A DNA stretch of 64,000 bases from Variovorax sp. J22P240 (GTDB lineage: Bacteria > Pseudomonadota > Gammaproteobacteria > Burkholderiales > Burkholderiaceae_C): NCBI RefSeq assembly GCF_030316855.1, contig NZ_JASZYR010000001.1, positions 620,001 through 684,000 on the forward strand, written 5' to 3'. The notes below the pieces were generated by a model. It was not told the DNA's origin. It made no database searches and was given only the letters and a program-made list of their open reading frames with translations. Both the position numbers and the translations under genes were made by a program. The stretch's first letter is position 1; every line of letters begins with the position of its first letter. Positions 1 through 9,156 of the stretch are shown here, one piece after another.

Positions 1-45
1 TGCGGTGATGGCGTCCATTGCATTGATCGAATTCATTGCGCTCAT
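1..45 (-). CDS. 5' end of the gene after thiG (probably thiE), cut by window edge
   Basis: An ATG at 45-43 overlaps the thiG stop codon in an ATGA arrangement, and the frame stays open for 15 codons to the window edge. Such an overlap normally means translational coupling in one operon. In Comamonadaceae the gene after thiG in a thiO-thiS-thiG operon is commonly thiE (thiamine-phosphate synthase), but the 15 residues visible carry no diagnostic motif. The identity is therefore inference from gene order only. Confidence 0.4.
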   Translation of the reverse strand, partial: MSAMNSINAMDAITA

Positions 46-860
46 TGCGAAGCAGCGTGATGCCAGAACGGCGTGCCGAGGACCGGCGTGCTCGGCTGCG
101 CGGATTCTTGTGCCGCCATCGCACCCGCACGATGCGCGTCCCGTCCGGCCTGCACCGCGTCCGCAAACGCACCGGCCATGGCGATGGGATCCTGCGCCAA
201 CGCGACGGCCGTGTTCAAGAGAACACCGTCGTATCCCCACTCCATGACCTGGCAGGCATGCGAAGGCAAACCCAGGCCGGCGTCGACGAGCAGCGGCACC
301 GACAACCGTTCGCGCAGTACCTGCAACGCATAGGGATTGACGGGGCCGCGGCCGGTGCCGATCGGCGCTGCCCACGGCATCACCGCCTGGCAGCCGACGT
401 CGACCAGACGCTGGCACAGGACCAGATCCTCGGTGCAATAGGGCAGCACCTGGAAGCCGTCGCGAATCAACTGCGACGCGGCGTCCACGAGGTTCAGTGT
501 GTCGGGCTGCAGGGTGTAGTCGTCGCCGATCAGTTCGAGCTTGATCCACGGCGTGTCGAAAAGCTCGCGCGCCATCTGTGCTGTCGCGATCACCTCCTGG
601 ACGCTGTGGCAGCCGGCCGTGTTCGGGAGCACCGGCACGTCGAGACGTCGCAGCAGTTCCCAGAAGCCGTTGTCGCTGCCGGAAGCGGTGGGCGTCGCGG
701 TCTGGCGTCGCAGCGAGGCTGTGAGCATCGCGGGCCGCGCGCGGCGGACAGCCGCTTCGAGCACATCCGGCGACGGATAGCGCGCGGTGCCCAGCAGCAG
801 GCGGCTCTGGAAGGTCTGGCCGTACAGGACGAGCGGGTCTTGGGTGGATGCAGTGGTCAT
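42..860 (-). CDS. thiG: Thiazole synthase ThiG
   Basis: ThiG builds the thiazole phosphate ring of thiamine in the cytoplasm from deoxyxylulose 5-phosphate, dehydroglycine (from ThiO) and sulfur carried on the ThiS thiocarboxylate. The 272-residue product is a TIM barrel with the family signatures PNTAGC near residue 80, [11 protein letters not shown] near 104-114 (the lysine forms the imine with the sugar phosphate) and the phosphate-binding PIGTGRG and GLGLPSHA segments. Length is normal for the family. It lies 15 bases after thiS and overlaps the next start by ATGA, so thiO-thiS-thiG is one operon. Confidence 0.96.
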   Translation of the reverse strand: MTTASTQDPLVLYGQTFQSRLLLGTARYPSPDVLEAAVRRARPAMLTASLRRQTATPTASGSDNGFWELLRRLDVPVLPNTAGCHSVQEVIATAQMARELFDTPWIKLELIGDDYTLQPDTLNLVDAASQLIRDGFQVLPYCTEDLVLCQRLVDVGCQAVMPWAAPIGTGRGPVNPYALQVLRERLSVPLLVDAGLGLPSHACQVMEWGYDGVLLNTAVALAQDPIAMAGAFADAVQAGRDAHRAGAMAAQESAQPSTPVLGTPFWHHAASQ

Positions 861-875
861 GGCGTTGCCTGGGTT

Positions 876-1073
876 CTAGCCGCCCGTCACGGGGCGGATC
901 ACTTCGATGCGGTCGTCCGGTTGCAGCGGGTGCGATGCGTAGTTCGAGCGCGGTACGAATTGACGGTTGACGGCCGCGGCAAAGGGCGGCGTCGCGTTGA
1001 TGAGGACGAGCGCGTCCGACAGCTTCGCCTCGGGCGGCAGCGTGTGGGGCTCGTCGTTGATCAGGATGTTCAT
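876..1073 (-). CDS. thiS: Sulfur carrier protein ThiS
   Basis: A 65-residue ubiquitin-fold sulfur carrier ending in Gly-Gly, the tail that is adenylated and turned into a thiocarboxylate to donate sulfur to ThiG. The pattern of short beta strands, a DRIEVIRPVTGG C-terminus and the small size are diagnostic. The ATG at 1073-1071 overlaps the thiO stop by four bases, implying coupled translation. The thiF or thiI-type activating partner is not in the window. Confidence 0.95.
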   Translation of the reverse strand: MNILINDEPHTLPPEAKLSDALVLINATPPFAAAVNRQFVPRSNYASHPLQPDDRIEVIRPVTGG

Positions 1074-2185
1074 GGCGTTGTGGGTTCCAGGCTGGGCGCC
1101 ATGTCGAAGCGGCTTGCAAGCGCGGAATGGCCGGTCGCGAGCAGTTCCATGACGACGTCGAGGATGGCGGGCGCGATCATGAAGCCGTGGCGATAGAGGC
1201 CGTTGACCTGGATCACGCCCGGCCGCGGCTGGCGCACGGCCGGAAGATTGTCGGGCAGGGTGGGCCGGCATTGCGTCGCGATCTCGACGATGCGTGCTTC
1301 CGCGAAACCGCTGTGCACCGAGTAGGCGGCGCTCAGCAGTTCGAGCGTCGATCGCACGCTGGCGGGCGACATGTCGTCCGATTCGATTTCGGTCGCGCCG
1401 ATCACGAACACGTTGTCGGGCTTGGGCGCGATGTAGAGCGGATAGCGTGGGTGCACGAGGCGTGTAGGCCGCTGCAATGTCACCTCGGGCGCGTGAACAC
1501 GGATGACTTCGCCGCGCACGCCGCGCAGGGCGTTCCATTGGGGGCGCGCGCCGAGGCCACGGCAGTCGATCACGCGTTCGGGCTGGCCGGGCTCGCCCGG
1601 TGTGAAGTCATCGGTGGTTCGGGGCGCGTGCCAGTGCAGGCGAACTTGGGACGACGCCTGCAGCGTCGCGAGCAGGGCGGCGAGCAGCGCGCGGTTGTCG
1701 AGCTGGCCTTCGTCGGGCAGCAACAGCCCCTGTGCAAAACGCTGGCCCAGCGAAGGCTCCAGCGCCGCGATGCCGGCCGCGTCGAGCGATTTCATCGCAG
1801 GCAGTTCGGGCACGACTTCGCCGGTACGCGCGAGGACACGGGCGAGGCGCGCGGCCTCCGATGCGTCCTGTCGATGCCACAGCACCAGCGTGCCTTCGCG
1901 CTGGAAGAACGCGGGCGCGGCCAGCGATGCAATCAGTGTCGGCCAGCGGTCGAGCGCGTAGTGGCCCATGCGCACCACCGAAGCCGGCGCGACGGCGGAT
2001 TCCGCCAGCGGCGCCAGCATCGCAGCCGCGACGCGGGCGGCTGCGCCTTCGGCCTCGGGCCCGCCTGCTTCGAAAAGTTCAACCCTGCAACCGGCCTGCA
2101 CCAACGTCACCGCGAGCAGGCGCCCCATGAGGCCGGCGCCGAGGATCGCGGCAGATCGGAACGGAAGATCGACAGCCATGCTCAT
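1070..2185 (-). CDS. thiO: Glycine oxidase ThiO, FAD-dependent
   Basis: ThiO oxidises glycine to dehydroglycine for thiazole synthesis in aerobic bacteria lacking ThiH. The 371-residue product has an N-terminal dinucleotide-binding motif GAGLMG, a conserved C-terminal GLYRHGFMIAPAI segment typical of the DAAO/ThiO family, and a substrate-barrel domain in between. ATG codons at 2185 and 2179 are both possible; I chose 2185. The frame stays open further upstream but has no family similarity there and would run into thiD on the other strand. It is first in the thiO-thiS-thiG operon. Confidence 0.92.
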   Translation of the reverse strand: MSMAVDLPFRSAAILGAGLMGRLLAVTLVQAGCRVELFEAGGPEAEGAAARVAAAMLAPLAESAVAPASVVRMGHYALDRWPTLIASLAAPAFFQREGTLVLWHRQDASEAARLARVLARTGEVVPELPAMKSLDAAGIAALEPSLGQRFAQGLLLPDEGQLDNRALLAALLATLQASSQVRLHWHAPRTTDDFTPGEPGQPERVIDCRGLGARPQWNALRGVRGEVIRVHAPEVTLQRPTRLVHPRYPLYIAPKPDNVFVIGATEIESDDMSPASVRSTLELLSAAYSVHSGFAEARIVEIATQCRPTLPDNLPAVRQPRPGVIQVNGLYRHGFMIAPAILDVVMELLATGHSALASRFDMAPSLEPTTP

Positions 2186-2247
2186 ATCAGTCCCACCGCG
2201 CGACAACCAAAACCCGCGCGCGCAAGAGAAGCCAGGAATACCGCGGA

Positions 2248-2324
2248 ACCGGCTCCGCCGGGCCGCCGGTATTGCCCCCCGGAGAGGGGTGCCCGAGCCA
2301 CACGAAGTGGGCGAGGCTGGGGGT
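2248..2324. repeat. Possible dispersed intergenic repeat of Comamonadaceae
   Basis: Between divergent thiO and thiD there is a GC-rich non-coding block of about 77 bases with internal complementarity, for example CCCCCCGGAGAGGGG around 2275-2289, and the segment CACACGAAGTGGGCGAGGC at 2300-2318. Blocks of this composition recur between genes in Variovorax and Acidovorax chromosomes as I recall. I found no second full copy in this window. The role is unknown; it could be a REP-like element or a transcript stem. Confidence 0.4.
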
Positions 2325-2336
2325 AAGCTTCCGGCC

Positions 2337-3182
2337 ATGACTATTGCATTTTCCCGCTACGCCCGCGTGCTCTCGATCGCAGGTTCCGACAGCGGCGGCG
2401 GCGCCGGCATCCAGGCCGATCTCAAGACTTTCGCGGCGCTGGGCTGCTACGGCATGACGGCCATCACCGCGCTCACCGCGCAGAACACGCTCGGCGTGTC
2501 GTGCATCCACGGCGTGCCACCGGCCTTTCTGAAGGCGCAGATTCAGGCGGTGGTCGAGGACATCGGCGTCGATGCCGTCAAGCTCGGCATGCTGCATGCG
2601 CCCGAGATCGTCGAAGTCGTGGCCTGGGCCATCGATCACTACAAGCTTCCGAACGTGGTGCTCGATCCGGTGATGGTCGCCACCAGCGGCGACAGGCTGA
2701 TCGCTGCGGAAACCGTTCAGGTGCTGGTGCGCGACCTCTTTCCGCGCGCGGCGGTGGTCACGCCCAATCTGGACGAGGCGGCGCTGCTCATCGGCCATGC
2801 GATCGACGGCGTCGATGCCCTGGACGAAGCGGCCAGCGAACTGCTCGCGCTGGGTGCCAGCGCCGTCTTGCTCAAGGGTGGGCATCTGCCGGGCGACGAC
2901 GTGGTTGACCTGCTGGCGGAGGCCGGCGGCGACAGGCTGCGGCTCTCGTCGGCGCGCATCGCCAGTCGCAACCTCCACGGCACGGGCTGCACGCTGTCGT
3001 CCGCCATTGCCGCCCACCTGGCGCTCGGCTACGCATTGCCCCAGGCGGTGGAACGCGCGCGCGGCTACGTGGTCGCCGCCATGGAGGCGGGCGCGGATGT
3101 CAAGGTGGGTGCGGGCCACGGACCTCTCAACCACGGCTTTGCGCCAATGCCGACGGTCCGCTTGCCGGCGACGGACGCGTGA
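2337..3182 (+). CDS. thiD: Hydroxymethylpyrimidine/phosphomethylpyrimidine kinase ThiD
   Basis: ThiD phosphorylates HMP and HMP-phosphate to HMP pyrophosphate, the pyrimidine half of thiamine. The 281-residue ribokinase-fold protein starts with the characteristic RVLSIAGSDSGGGAGIQAD segment, contains CYGMTAITALTAQNT, DPVMVATSG and VVTPN, and ends with the catalytic anion-hole motif HGTGCTLSSA. The ATG at 2337 is placed by family N-terminus. It is divergent from thiO and its 3' end overlaps the convergent permease gene by 56 bases, an unusual long antisense overlap with functionally related genes on both strands. Confidence 0.96.
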   Translation: MTIAFSRYARVLSIAGSDSGGGAGIQADLKTFAALGCYGMTAITALTAQNTLGVSCIHGVPPAFLKAQIQAVVEDIGVDAVKLGMLHAPEIVEVVAWAIDHYKLPNVVLDPVMVATSGDRLIAAETVQVLVRDLFPRAAVVTPNLDEAALLIGHAIDGVDALDEAASELLALGASAVLLKGGHLPGDDVVDLLAEAGGDRLRLSSARIASRNLHGTGCTLSSAIAAHLALGYALPQAVERARGYVVAAMEAGADVKVGAGHGPLNHGFAPMPTVRLPATDA

Positions 3183-4464
3183 CCCACGCCAGCACGAAGG
3201 TGATCGCCAGGGTCGGCAGCGCGGAGCCCCACTGAGGCGCCCAGGCAGCGCAGCCGTGATAGATGGCGATGCCGCCGATCCAGATGGCCGCAGCGGCAAT
3301 GTCCACGCGGCGCGCGCCGACCGCCACGACGGAGCCGCCCGAGCCCAATCGCCCGAGGATCACGCCGTAGAGCGGCACGAAGACCGAGCTCAGCAGCAGC
3401 AGGAAGGGTTCGAGCGAGTGCATCGGCAGCACCAGCGCGAAGCCGATGCAGACCACGCCGAGAAGCAGGCCCCAGCGCCGCACGCTCCAGCGCGGCTGCA
3501 GACTGTGGGCCGAGACCGAGCCTGAATAGACGTCGCCATAGGCGTTGTCGAGTTCATCGATCAGGATCAGGCCCAGTGCAACCAGCCCGCCTTGCGCCAG
3601 CAGCAGCGCCGTGACCAGGCCGGCGCCGGGCTCCGCAACGCTCACCACCATGACGCCGAGCGCATAGCACCAGATGTTGGCCACCGCGTAGCCGATCCAC
3701 GTTCCGCTGAACGCGCCGCCCAGTCTGCCCGAACTGCGCCTGCCGTGGCGCGCGTAGTCGGCGACCAGCGGAAGCCAGGACACAGGCATCGCGATCACCA
3801 GGTCGAGCGCACCGAACATCCCCATGCTTCCGTCGCCCGGTCGCGTCCAGAAGGCGTCCAGGCCCTTGGCATGGAGCCGCGTCGCGAACTGCCACGTCAG
3901 CCACAGGAGAGAGAGCACCACCAGAGGCAGGCCGAAGCGACTGACGAAGCGGCGCACCAGCTTGACCATGGAGCCTGCCAAAAGGGCGAGCAGCACGGCG
4001 CCCCAGAGCAGCGTCGTCACCAGCGAACCCAGGCTGCCGTCGAGCGACCAGCCGAACGCCTGGCGGCCAATGGCCTGGGTGCCCTCGCGCATGATCACGA
4101 TCTCGAAAGTGGTCCAGCCGATCAGCTGCAAGATGTTCAGCACCACCGGGAGGCGAGCAAAGGCGCTGCCGTAAGTGGCGTGCATCAGGCCCGCGCTGGC
4201 GAGCCCGCTCTCGCAGCCCAGGCGCGCGGTCCATGCCAGTAGGCCGGCGCCGATGCACGAGCCCAGCACGATCGCGAAGACCGCGTCACGCGTTCCGACC
4301 GCCGGCACCAGGTAGGCGCCGATCTGCATCACCAGCAGGCCGACCCCGAGGCTGAACCACAGCGCCATGTGGTCGTGCCACCGAAAGACGCGTCCGGCCT
4401 CCTGCAGGGGCGTCAGCGCCTCGTTGGCGCCGTTGCGTGCGGCATCGTTGTTCGTGTTTGCCAT
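3127..4464 (-). CDS. cytX: Putative hydroxymethylpyrimidine permease, CytX-like NCS1 transporter
   Basis: A 445-residue integral membrane protein of the nucleobase:cation symporter-1 family with about 12 hydrophobic segments and the recognisable EAGRVFRWHDHMALWFSLG start, seen in CytX/CodB-like permeases. A TPP riboswitch lies directly upstream, so the substrate is most likely a thiamine precursor such as HMP rather than cytosine; that assignment is from context. The ATG at 4464 is preceded by GGAG seven bases upstream, which decides the start. It converges on and overlaps thiD at the 3' ends. Confidence 0.88.
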   Translation of the reverse strand: MANTNNDAARNGANEALTPLQEAGRVFRWHDHMALWFSLGVGLLVMQIGAYLVPAVGTRDAVFAIVLGSCIGAGLLAWTARLGCESGLASAGLMHATYGSAFARLPVVLNILQLIGWTTFEIVIMREGTQAIGRQAFGWSLDGSLGSLVTTLLWGAVLLALLAGSMVKLVRRFVSRFGLPLVVLSLLWLTWQFATRLHAKGLDAFWTRPGDGSMGMFGALDLVIAMPVSWLPLVADYARHGRRSSGRLGGAFSGTWIGYAVANIWCYALGVMVVSVAEPGAGLVTALLLAQGGLVALGLILIDELDNAYGDVYSGSVSAHSLQPRWSVRRWGLLLGVVCIGFALVLPMHSLEPFLLLLSSVFVPLYGVILGRLGSGGSVVAVGARRVDIAAAAIWIGGIAIYHGCAAWAPQWGSALPTLAITFVLAWVTRPSPASGPSALAQSRG

Positions 4465-4551
4465 CCATTTGCTCCAATGCAAATTGTTTGGCAGGTGGGC
4501 GAGGCCCGGCGGTGGGACCGGCACGCGAGAAAACGTGGCGGCCGCCGGACC

Positions 4552-4637
4552 AGCTTCCCTGCGCGAGGATTACCTCAGTCAGGTTCAAAGGGACTCTCTC
4601 AGCCGGCCCACCGCATGGCGGGTCGGCACCCCTAGCG
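4552..4637 (-). promoter_or_regulatory. TPP (THI-box) riboswitch upstream of cytX
   Basis: Read on the minus strand, this segment has the conserved THI-box core in order: GGGGTGCC, then GCTGAGAG, CCCTTTGAACCTGA and GGTAATCCTCGCGCAGGGAA. This is the thiamine pyrophosphate aptamer. It ends about 90 bases before the cytX start codon. The expected effect is repression of the permease when TPP is plentiful. Whether it acts by termination or by hiding the ribosome-binding site cannot be decided by eye. Confidence 0.95.
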
Positions 4638-4734
4638 TTGCTTCAGTCTGGCGAAGCAGTGTGAATTGTAGAGCGGTGCGTTCCCCCGCAGCGCGGCGGC
4701 GTTCCGCCGGGGGCGACGGCAAGGGGATCGGGAT

Positions 4735-5352
4735 TCAGGCGTGGCGGACAGCGGTCGGCGCAACGCCCTGTTTTTCCGAGCCCTTCGGTCGAAGGGCGGT
4801 TGGCGCATCATCGCGAACGAGCCGCGGGATGATGAAGCGCTGGCTCAAGCGCACAAGCGCCCAGAACACCGCCGTGATCGCCACGGCCAGAATCAGACCG
4901 GCGACGATGTCGAAGGGGAAATGAACCCCGACGTAGACGCGCGCCCATCCCGTGAAAACCGCGATCGCAAGCATCGCGAGCCCCGCACCCCGCAGGGAAG
5001 ACCGCATGCAGAAGATCAGCGCAACGGTGAACATCACGGAGGCATGCGCACTCGGCAGGGAGCCGCGCGCGCCGTGCACGATGTGCGGCGGGCTCAGGCC
5101 GAGCGCGAAGGGGCGTGGCAAGTTGATGGCGTCCGCCAGCGCGTGGGCGATGAGTGCTGTCACCCCGGCGGCGACGAGCGTCCCCATGGCGTACGCCCTT
5201 TGCGGCGGGCGTCGCCAAGCCACCCAGCCCATGATCGCGACGCAGGCCCAGGATGCTCCTTCGGCGATGACTGACGCGATCCACAGCAACTGCGGATGGG
5301 GCGTGTGGCCCGCGGCCAGCCACTGAAAGAGGGAGATGTTCAGTGCCTGCAT
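4735..5352 (-). CDS. PAP2-family membrane phosphatase
   Basis: A roughly 205-residue membrane protein with the three PAP2 phosphatase motifs: INLPRPF, then LPSAHAS, then WARVYVGVHFPFDIVAG, with five to six hydrophobic segments. The family removes phosphate from lipid phosphates; undecaprenyl pyrophosphate recycling or lipid A/phosphatidate dephosphorylation are the usual jobs. The ATG at 5352 gives the best N-terminus; a GTG at 5373 is possible. The C-terminal 25 residues are polar and variable. No operon partner is evident. Confidence 0.85.
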   Translation of the reverse strand: MQALNISLFQWLAAGHTPHPQLLWIASVIAEGASWACVAIMGWVAWRRPPQRAYAMGTLVAAGVTALIAHALADAINLPRPFALGLSPPHIVHGARGSLPSAHASVMFTVALIFCMRSSLRGAGLAMLAIAVFTGWARVYVGVHFPFDIVAGLILAVAITAVFWALVRLSQRFIIPRLVRDDAPTALRPKGSEKQGVAPTAVRHA

Positions 5353-5457
5353 GCGGGCATCGTAGGCCCCCACGGTGTCGATAGCATGAATCGGATGTTC
5401 ACACCTCGTTCAGGATCGCAACGATCTGCTTGCGGGGCGTCCCGCAGCGGCGAGGGG

Positions 5458-6483
5458 CTAGTGCCCGACGCCGAGCAGGGTGTGCAGCCGCGTGCTGGTC
5501 GTGGTGTATTGCAGGGGGATCGACTTGCCGGGGAACACGATCGCCGTCGCACCCCAGGCCGCCAGCGTGGCTTCGTGGAAACCGCAGACGATCAGCTTCC
5601 TCTTGCCCGGATAGGTGTTGATGTCTCCGACGGCGAAGATGCCGCGCTCGCGCGTTTCGTACTTCTCAGTGTCGACCGGCACTTGCTTGCGCACGAGATC
5701 CAAGCCCCAGTCGGCGATGGCGCCGAGCCGAGGCGAAATGCCGAGGCAGCCGACGAGGGCATCGAAGGGCAATGAGACAGCTTGCGCGTCGGGCGTGGCG
5801 ATCTGCAGTTGGGCGTCGTCGAAGGCGACGGGCTGACCCACGGTCAGGCGCATCGTTCCTGCGGCGACGTGCTCGCGCAAGGCTGCGACAGTGGTGTCCT
5901 CGGCCTGGAAGACATCACGCCGGTGCAGCAGCGTGACTTGCTTCGCGATGGGTGCGAGCGCCAGCGCGGTATCGAGCGCGGCATCATCGCCGCCGTTGAC
6001 CACCACGGTCTGGCCGGCAAAGCGAGCGAGTGCATCGGGGTGATAGAAAAGCCGGGTGCCTTCCAGGCGCTCGATGCCTTCGACGGCGATTCGCTTCGGA
6101 ACGAAAGCGCCGACACCTGCGGCGATGAACACGGTCCTGGCGAGGAAAGCGCTGCCCTTGTTCGTGCCCAGCAACAGACGACCGTCACTCTGACGCGCGA
6201 GCGACGCGACCTGCTCGCCAAGGTGGAGTTGCGGCTTGAAGGGTGAGATTTGCTGCTGCAGCGATTCCACGAGGCCACGGCCAGTGGTCACCGGGGTGCC
6301 GGGAATGTCGTAGATGGGCTTGTCGCCATACAGCTCGACGCATTGGCCGCCGGCACGGGGCAGGGCGTCGACGATGTGGCAGGAGATTTCAAGCAGGCCG
6401 AGCTGGAAGGCCTGGAACAGCCCGACCGGGCCCGCGCCGATGATCAGCGCGTCGGTTTCAATGGGGCGTGCTGTCGTGCTCAG
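5458..6483 (-). CDS. Ferredoxin-NADP reductase, thioredoxin-reductase-like type
   Basis: A two-domain flavoprotein moving electrons between NADPH and ferredoxin or flavodoxin. Visible signatures are the FAD motif GAGPVGLF, the [11 protein letters not shown] segment, an NADP-domain motif around VVNGGDDA and the C-terminal [17 protein letters not shown]. The frame has no ATG near the family N-terminus. By homology, translation begins at CTG 6483-6481 (Ser-Thr-Thr follow), which overlaps the ferredoxin stop as CTGA with GGAG eight bases upstream. GTG 6522 is the nearest canonical start but has no Shine-Dalgarno. The overlap with fdxA links the reductase to its electron partner. Confidence 0.9.
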   Translation of the reverse strand: MSTTARPIETDALIIGAGPVGLFQAFQLGLLEISCHIVDALPRAGGQCVELYGDKPIYDIPGTPVTTGRGLVESLQQQISPFKPQLHLGEQVASLARQSDGRLLLGTNKGSAFLARTVFIAAGVGAFVPKRIAVEGIERLEGTRLFYHPDALARFAGQTVVVNGGDDAALDTALALAPIAKQVTLLHRRDVFQAEDTTVAALREHVAAGTMRLTVGQPVAFDDAQLQIATPDAQAVSLPFDALVGCLGISPRLGAIADWGLDLVRKQVPVDTEKYETRERGIFAVGDINTYPGKRKLIVCGFHEATLAAWGATAIVFPGKSIPLQYTTTSTRLHTLLGVGH

Positions 6484-6809
6484 CGCACCAACTCCGAGAC
6501 CTTGTCGGTCTTGTCTTTCCACTCTTCGGCATCGGGCAGCGCCGGCTTGCGCTTGGTGATGCTCTTCCAGCCATCGGCCACGGCCAGCTCGGCATTGAGC
6601 TTGATGAAGGCCAGCTGGTTGGCGGGAAGATCTTCCTCCGCGTAGATCGCGTTGACCGGGCACTCGGGAATGCAGACCGCGCAATCGATGCACTCGTCGG
6701 GATCGATCACCAGCATGTTCGGCCCTTCACGGAAGCAGTCGACGGGACACACGTCGACGCAATCGGTGTATTTGCAGCGGATGCAGGATTCGGAGACGAC
6801 GTGGGTCAT
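6480..6809 (-). CDS. fdxA: Seven-iron ferredoxin FdxA
   Basis: A 109-residue ferredoxin with an N-terminal Cx7C...CP arrangement ([18 protein letters not shown]) for a 3Fe-4S cluster and a [16 protein letters not shown] motif for a 4Fe-4S cluster, followed by a helical tail rich in Lys and Asp. This matches the Azotobacter-type FdxA family in length and layout. It overlaps the ferredoxin-NADP reductase gene, its probable electron donor or acceptor. Confidence 0.94.
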   Translation of the reverse strand: MTHVVSESCIRCKYTDCVDVCPVDCFREGPNMLVIDPDECIDCAVCIPECPVNAIYAEEDLPANQLAFIKLNAELAVADGWKSITKRKPALPDAEEWKDKTDKVSELVR

Positions 6810-6852
6810 GATTCTTGGCTGACGGGAGAAATGATCGGGAAAACCCCGAATT

Positions 6853-8190
6853 TTAGGGCTTTGTGGCCGGGGGCCGCACGAGCACGGCGGCGGAGGTCCG
6901 GTGAGAGGCGGTGTCGACGAGGATCAGCGAACCGAGCGTGCGCGATTGCGTGAAAGGCAGCACAGCCAGCGGCTGCTGCAGGCTCAGCACCACGTCGCCG
7001 ATGGCGTTGGCTTCGAGCTGGTCCGTCGGCTCGGAATCGAGCGTCGTGATGTTGACGCGATCCACGATGCGCGCCACCTTGGCCTTGACCCAGCGATGGC
7101 CCTGCAGCGCCCAGTAGACGCGGCCCGCCACGAGCGGCTCGTCGTCGAGCCAGGCGATGGTGGCCGTGATCTCGCGCGCCGGTTCGAAGGCGCCGGGCTC
7201 CAGCAGCCAGTCGCCGCGCGACACGTCGAGTTCGCGGTCCAGCACGATGCCGGCGCTGTGGCCCGCATGCACGGCCTTCGGCTGGCGGGTGTGGCTCAGC
7301 ACCTGCGCCACGGTAGCGGTCTGGTTGCTAGGCAACACGGTCACGCGCTGTCCGGGCTCGATATGCCCGCTCGCGACGCGGCCCCAGAACACGCGGCGGC
7401 CTCGTGAGGTGTCGGCCGAGGCGGAGAACTTCTCGACCCACTGCACCGGGAAGGCAAAGGGCACGGCCTCGTCCTGTGCGGTGACCGGCAGTTGCTCCAG
7501 CAGTTCGAGCAGGCTGGGGCCTTCGTAGCCGGCCCAGTCCGGATGGCGCGAAGCGACGTTCCAGCCCTTGAGCGCCGAGATCGGCACCGTGGCGGCAACC
7601 TCCACGCCGGCGGCTTCGGCGAAATTCGCGAGTGCTTGCGAAATGCGCTCGAAAGCCAGTTCGGCGTCGTCGATGGCATCGAGCTTGTTAACCGCGAACA
7701 CGATCGACTGCACGCGCAACAGATGACACAGCAGCGTGTGCCGGCGGGTCTGAGGCAGTAACTCGCGCTTGACGACTTCGCCGTCGCCGACCTCGGATGC
7801 CCAGGCGAGCTTGGTCGCATCGACCAGCACCACCGCCGCATCGGCGCTCGACGCGGCCGTGACCATGTTGCGCGTGTACTGCTCATGGCCGGGCGCATCG
7901 CCGATCACGAACTTGCGGTGCGCAGTCGAGAAGTAGCGGTAGGCCACATCGATCGTGATGCCCTGTTCACGCTCGGCAGACAGCCCGTCGGTCAGCAGCG
8001 CCAGATCGGTCTCGCCGCCGCGCTGGACGCCGGCCAGTTGATCCTGAAGCACCGTCTTGCTATCGACCAGCAGGCGGCCGATCAGCGTGCTCTTGCCATC
8101 GTCCACGCTGCCGCAGGTGATGAAGCGCAGCGCCGCGCCGGTCTCGGCGTGCAGCTTGGAGGCAGCCGGGGATTGGGTAGCGGTGCTCAT
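6853..8190 (-). CDS. cysN: Sulfate adenylyltransferase subunit 1 CysN (GTPase)
   Basis: CysN hydrolyses GTP to drive APS formation by CysD. The 445-residue protein carries an EF-Tu-like G domain: GSVDDGKST (G1), [11 protein letters not shown] (G3) and NKLD (G4), followed by two beta-barrel domains. Length shows no C-terminal APS-kinase (CysC) extension. This fits the neighbouring CysH being an APS rather than a PAPS reductase. Its ATG shares one base with the cysD stop, so the two subunits are translationally coupled. Confidence 0.96.
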   Translation of the reverse strand: MSTATQSPAASKLHAETGAALRFITCGSVDDGKSTLIGRLLVDSKTVLQDQLAGVQRGGETDLALLTDGLSAEREQGITIDVAYRYFSTAHRKFVIGDAPGHEQYTRNMVTAASSADAAVVLVDATKLAWASEVGDGEVVKRELLPQTRRHTLLCHLLRVQSIVFAVNKLDAIDDAELAFERISQALANFAEAAGVEVAATVPISALKGWNVASRHPDWAGYEGPSLLELLEQLPVTAQDEAVPFAFPVQWVEKFSASADTSRGRRVFWGRVASGHIEPGQRVTVLPSNQTATVAQVLSHTRQPKAVHAGHSAGIVLDRELDVSRGDWLLEPGAFEPAREITATIAWLDDEPLVAGRVYWALQGHRWVKAKVARIVDRVNITTLDSEPTDQLEANAIGDVVLSLQQPLAVLPFTQSRTLGSLILVDTASHRTSAAVLVRPPATKP

Positions 8191-9146
8191 CAGAAGTAGC
8201 CGTCCTTTTTGCGTTTTTCCATCGAAGCTTCGGACGTCTTGTCGTCCATACGCGTGGCACCGCGTTCGCTAACGTCAGCCGCCAGCGTTTCGATGACCAC
8301 GTCGCCGGCATCAGCCGCAAGGCTGTCGACCGGGCAGGTGCAAGTGATGTCGCCGACGGTGCGGAAGCGCACGTCGCGGACCTGGATCTGCTCGCCGTCA
8401 CGCGGCGGGGTGAGTTCGGTCACCGGCACCAGCAGGCCGCGGCGCTCCACCACTTCGCGCTTGTGCGTGTAGTAGATCGAGGGCAGGGCGATGTCCTCGC
8501 GCTCGATGTACTGCCACACGTCGAGTTCGGTCCAGTTCGAAATCGGGAACACGCGGAAGTGCTCGCCGGGCGCGAGGCGGGTGTTGAACAGCGTCCACAG
8601 TTCCGGGCGCTGGTCCTTGGGCTGCCATTGGCCGAAGCTGTCGCGGTGCGAAAAGATCCGTTCTTTGGCACGGGCTTTTTCCTCGTCGCGGCGGGCGCCG
8701 CCGATGAGCGCGTCGAAGCGGAATTCCTCGATGGCTTCGAGCAGCGTGACCGACTGGTGCACGTTGCGTGATTCGTCCGGGTGCGCCAGGCGCACCGTGC
8801 CGCGTTTCATCGAATCCTCGACATTGCGCACGATCAGTTCGGCGCCGAGTTCCTTGGCGCGGGCATCGCGGAAATCGGTCACTTCGGGGAAGTTGTGCCC
8901 GGTGTCGATCATCAGCAGCGGGTAGGGGATGCGGCCGATGCCGAAAGCCTTTTCCGCGCACTTGAGCAGCACCAGCGAATCCTTGCCGCCCGAGAACAGC
9001 AGCGTCGGCCGCTCGAAGGATGCGGCGACTTCGCGCAGGATGAAGATGGTCTCTTCTTCCAGTGCGTCGAGCTGCGCGTTGGAGAGGCGCGCGAGCGACT
9101 GCGATGTGGATTGCAGCAGCAGGTCGGTGTCGGTACGGGCGTTCAT
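8190..9146 (-). CDS. cysD: Sulfate adenylyltransferase subunit 2 CysD
   Basis: The catalytic PP-loop subunit making adenosine phosphosulfate from ATP and sulfate. The 318-residue product has the SGGKDS nucleotide-binding loop near residue 54, MIDTGHNFPE, and the C-terminal ATRMDDKTSEASMEKRKKDGYF-type tail (last part KRKKDGYF) of CysD. The ATG at 9146 matches the family start; upstream in-frame codons do not. It follows cysH by 10 bases and precedes cysN. Confidence 0.96.
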   Translation of the reverse strand: MNARTDTDLLLQSTSQSLARLSNAQLDALEEETIFILREVAASFERPTLLFSGGKDSLVLLKCAEKAFGIGRIPYPLLMIDTGHNFPEVTDFRDARAKELGAELIVRNVEDSMKRGTVRLAHPDESRNVHQSVTLLEAIEEFRFDALIGGARRDEEKARAKERIFSHRDSFGQWQPKDQRPELWTLFNTRLAPGEHFRVFPISNWTELDVWQYIEREDIALPSIYYTHKREVVERRGLLVPVTELTPPRDGEQIQVRDVRFRTVGDITCTCPVDSLAADAGDVVIETLAADVSERGATRMDDKTSEASMEKRKKDGYF

Positions 9147-9156
9147 GAAGCGGGGT

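Noticed and set aside
6825..6852. Terminator candidate between the ferredoxin gene and cysN
   Set aside because: The possible stem is only three to four pairs around an AT-rich loop; too weak to call.
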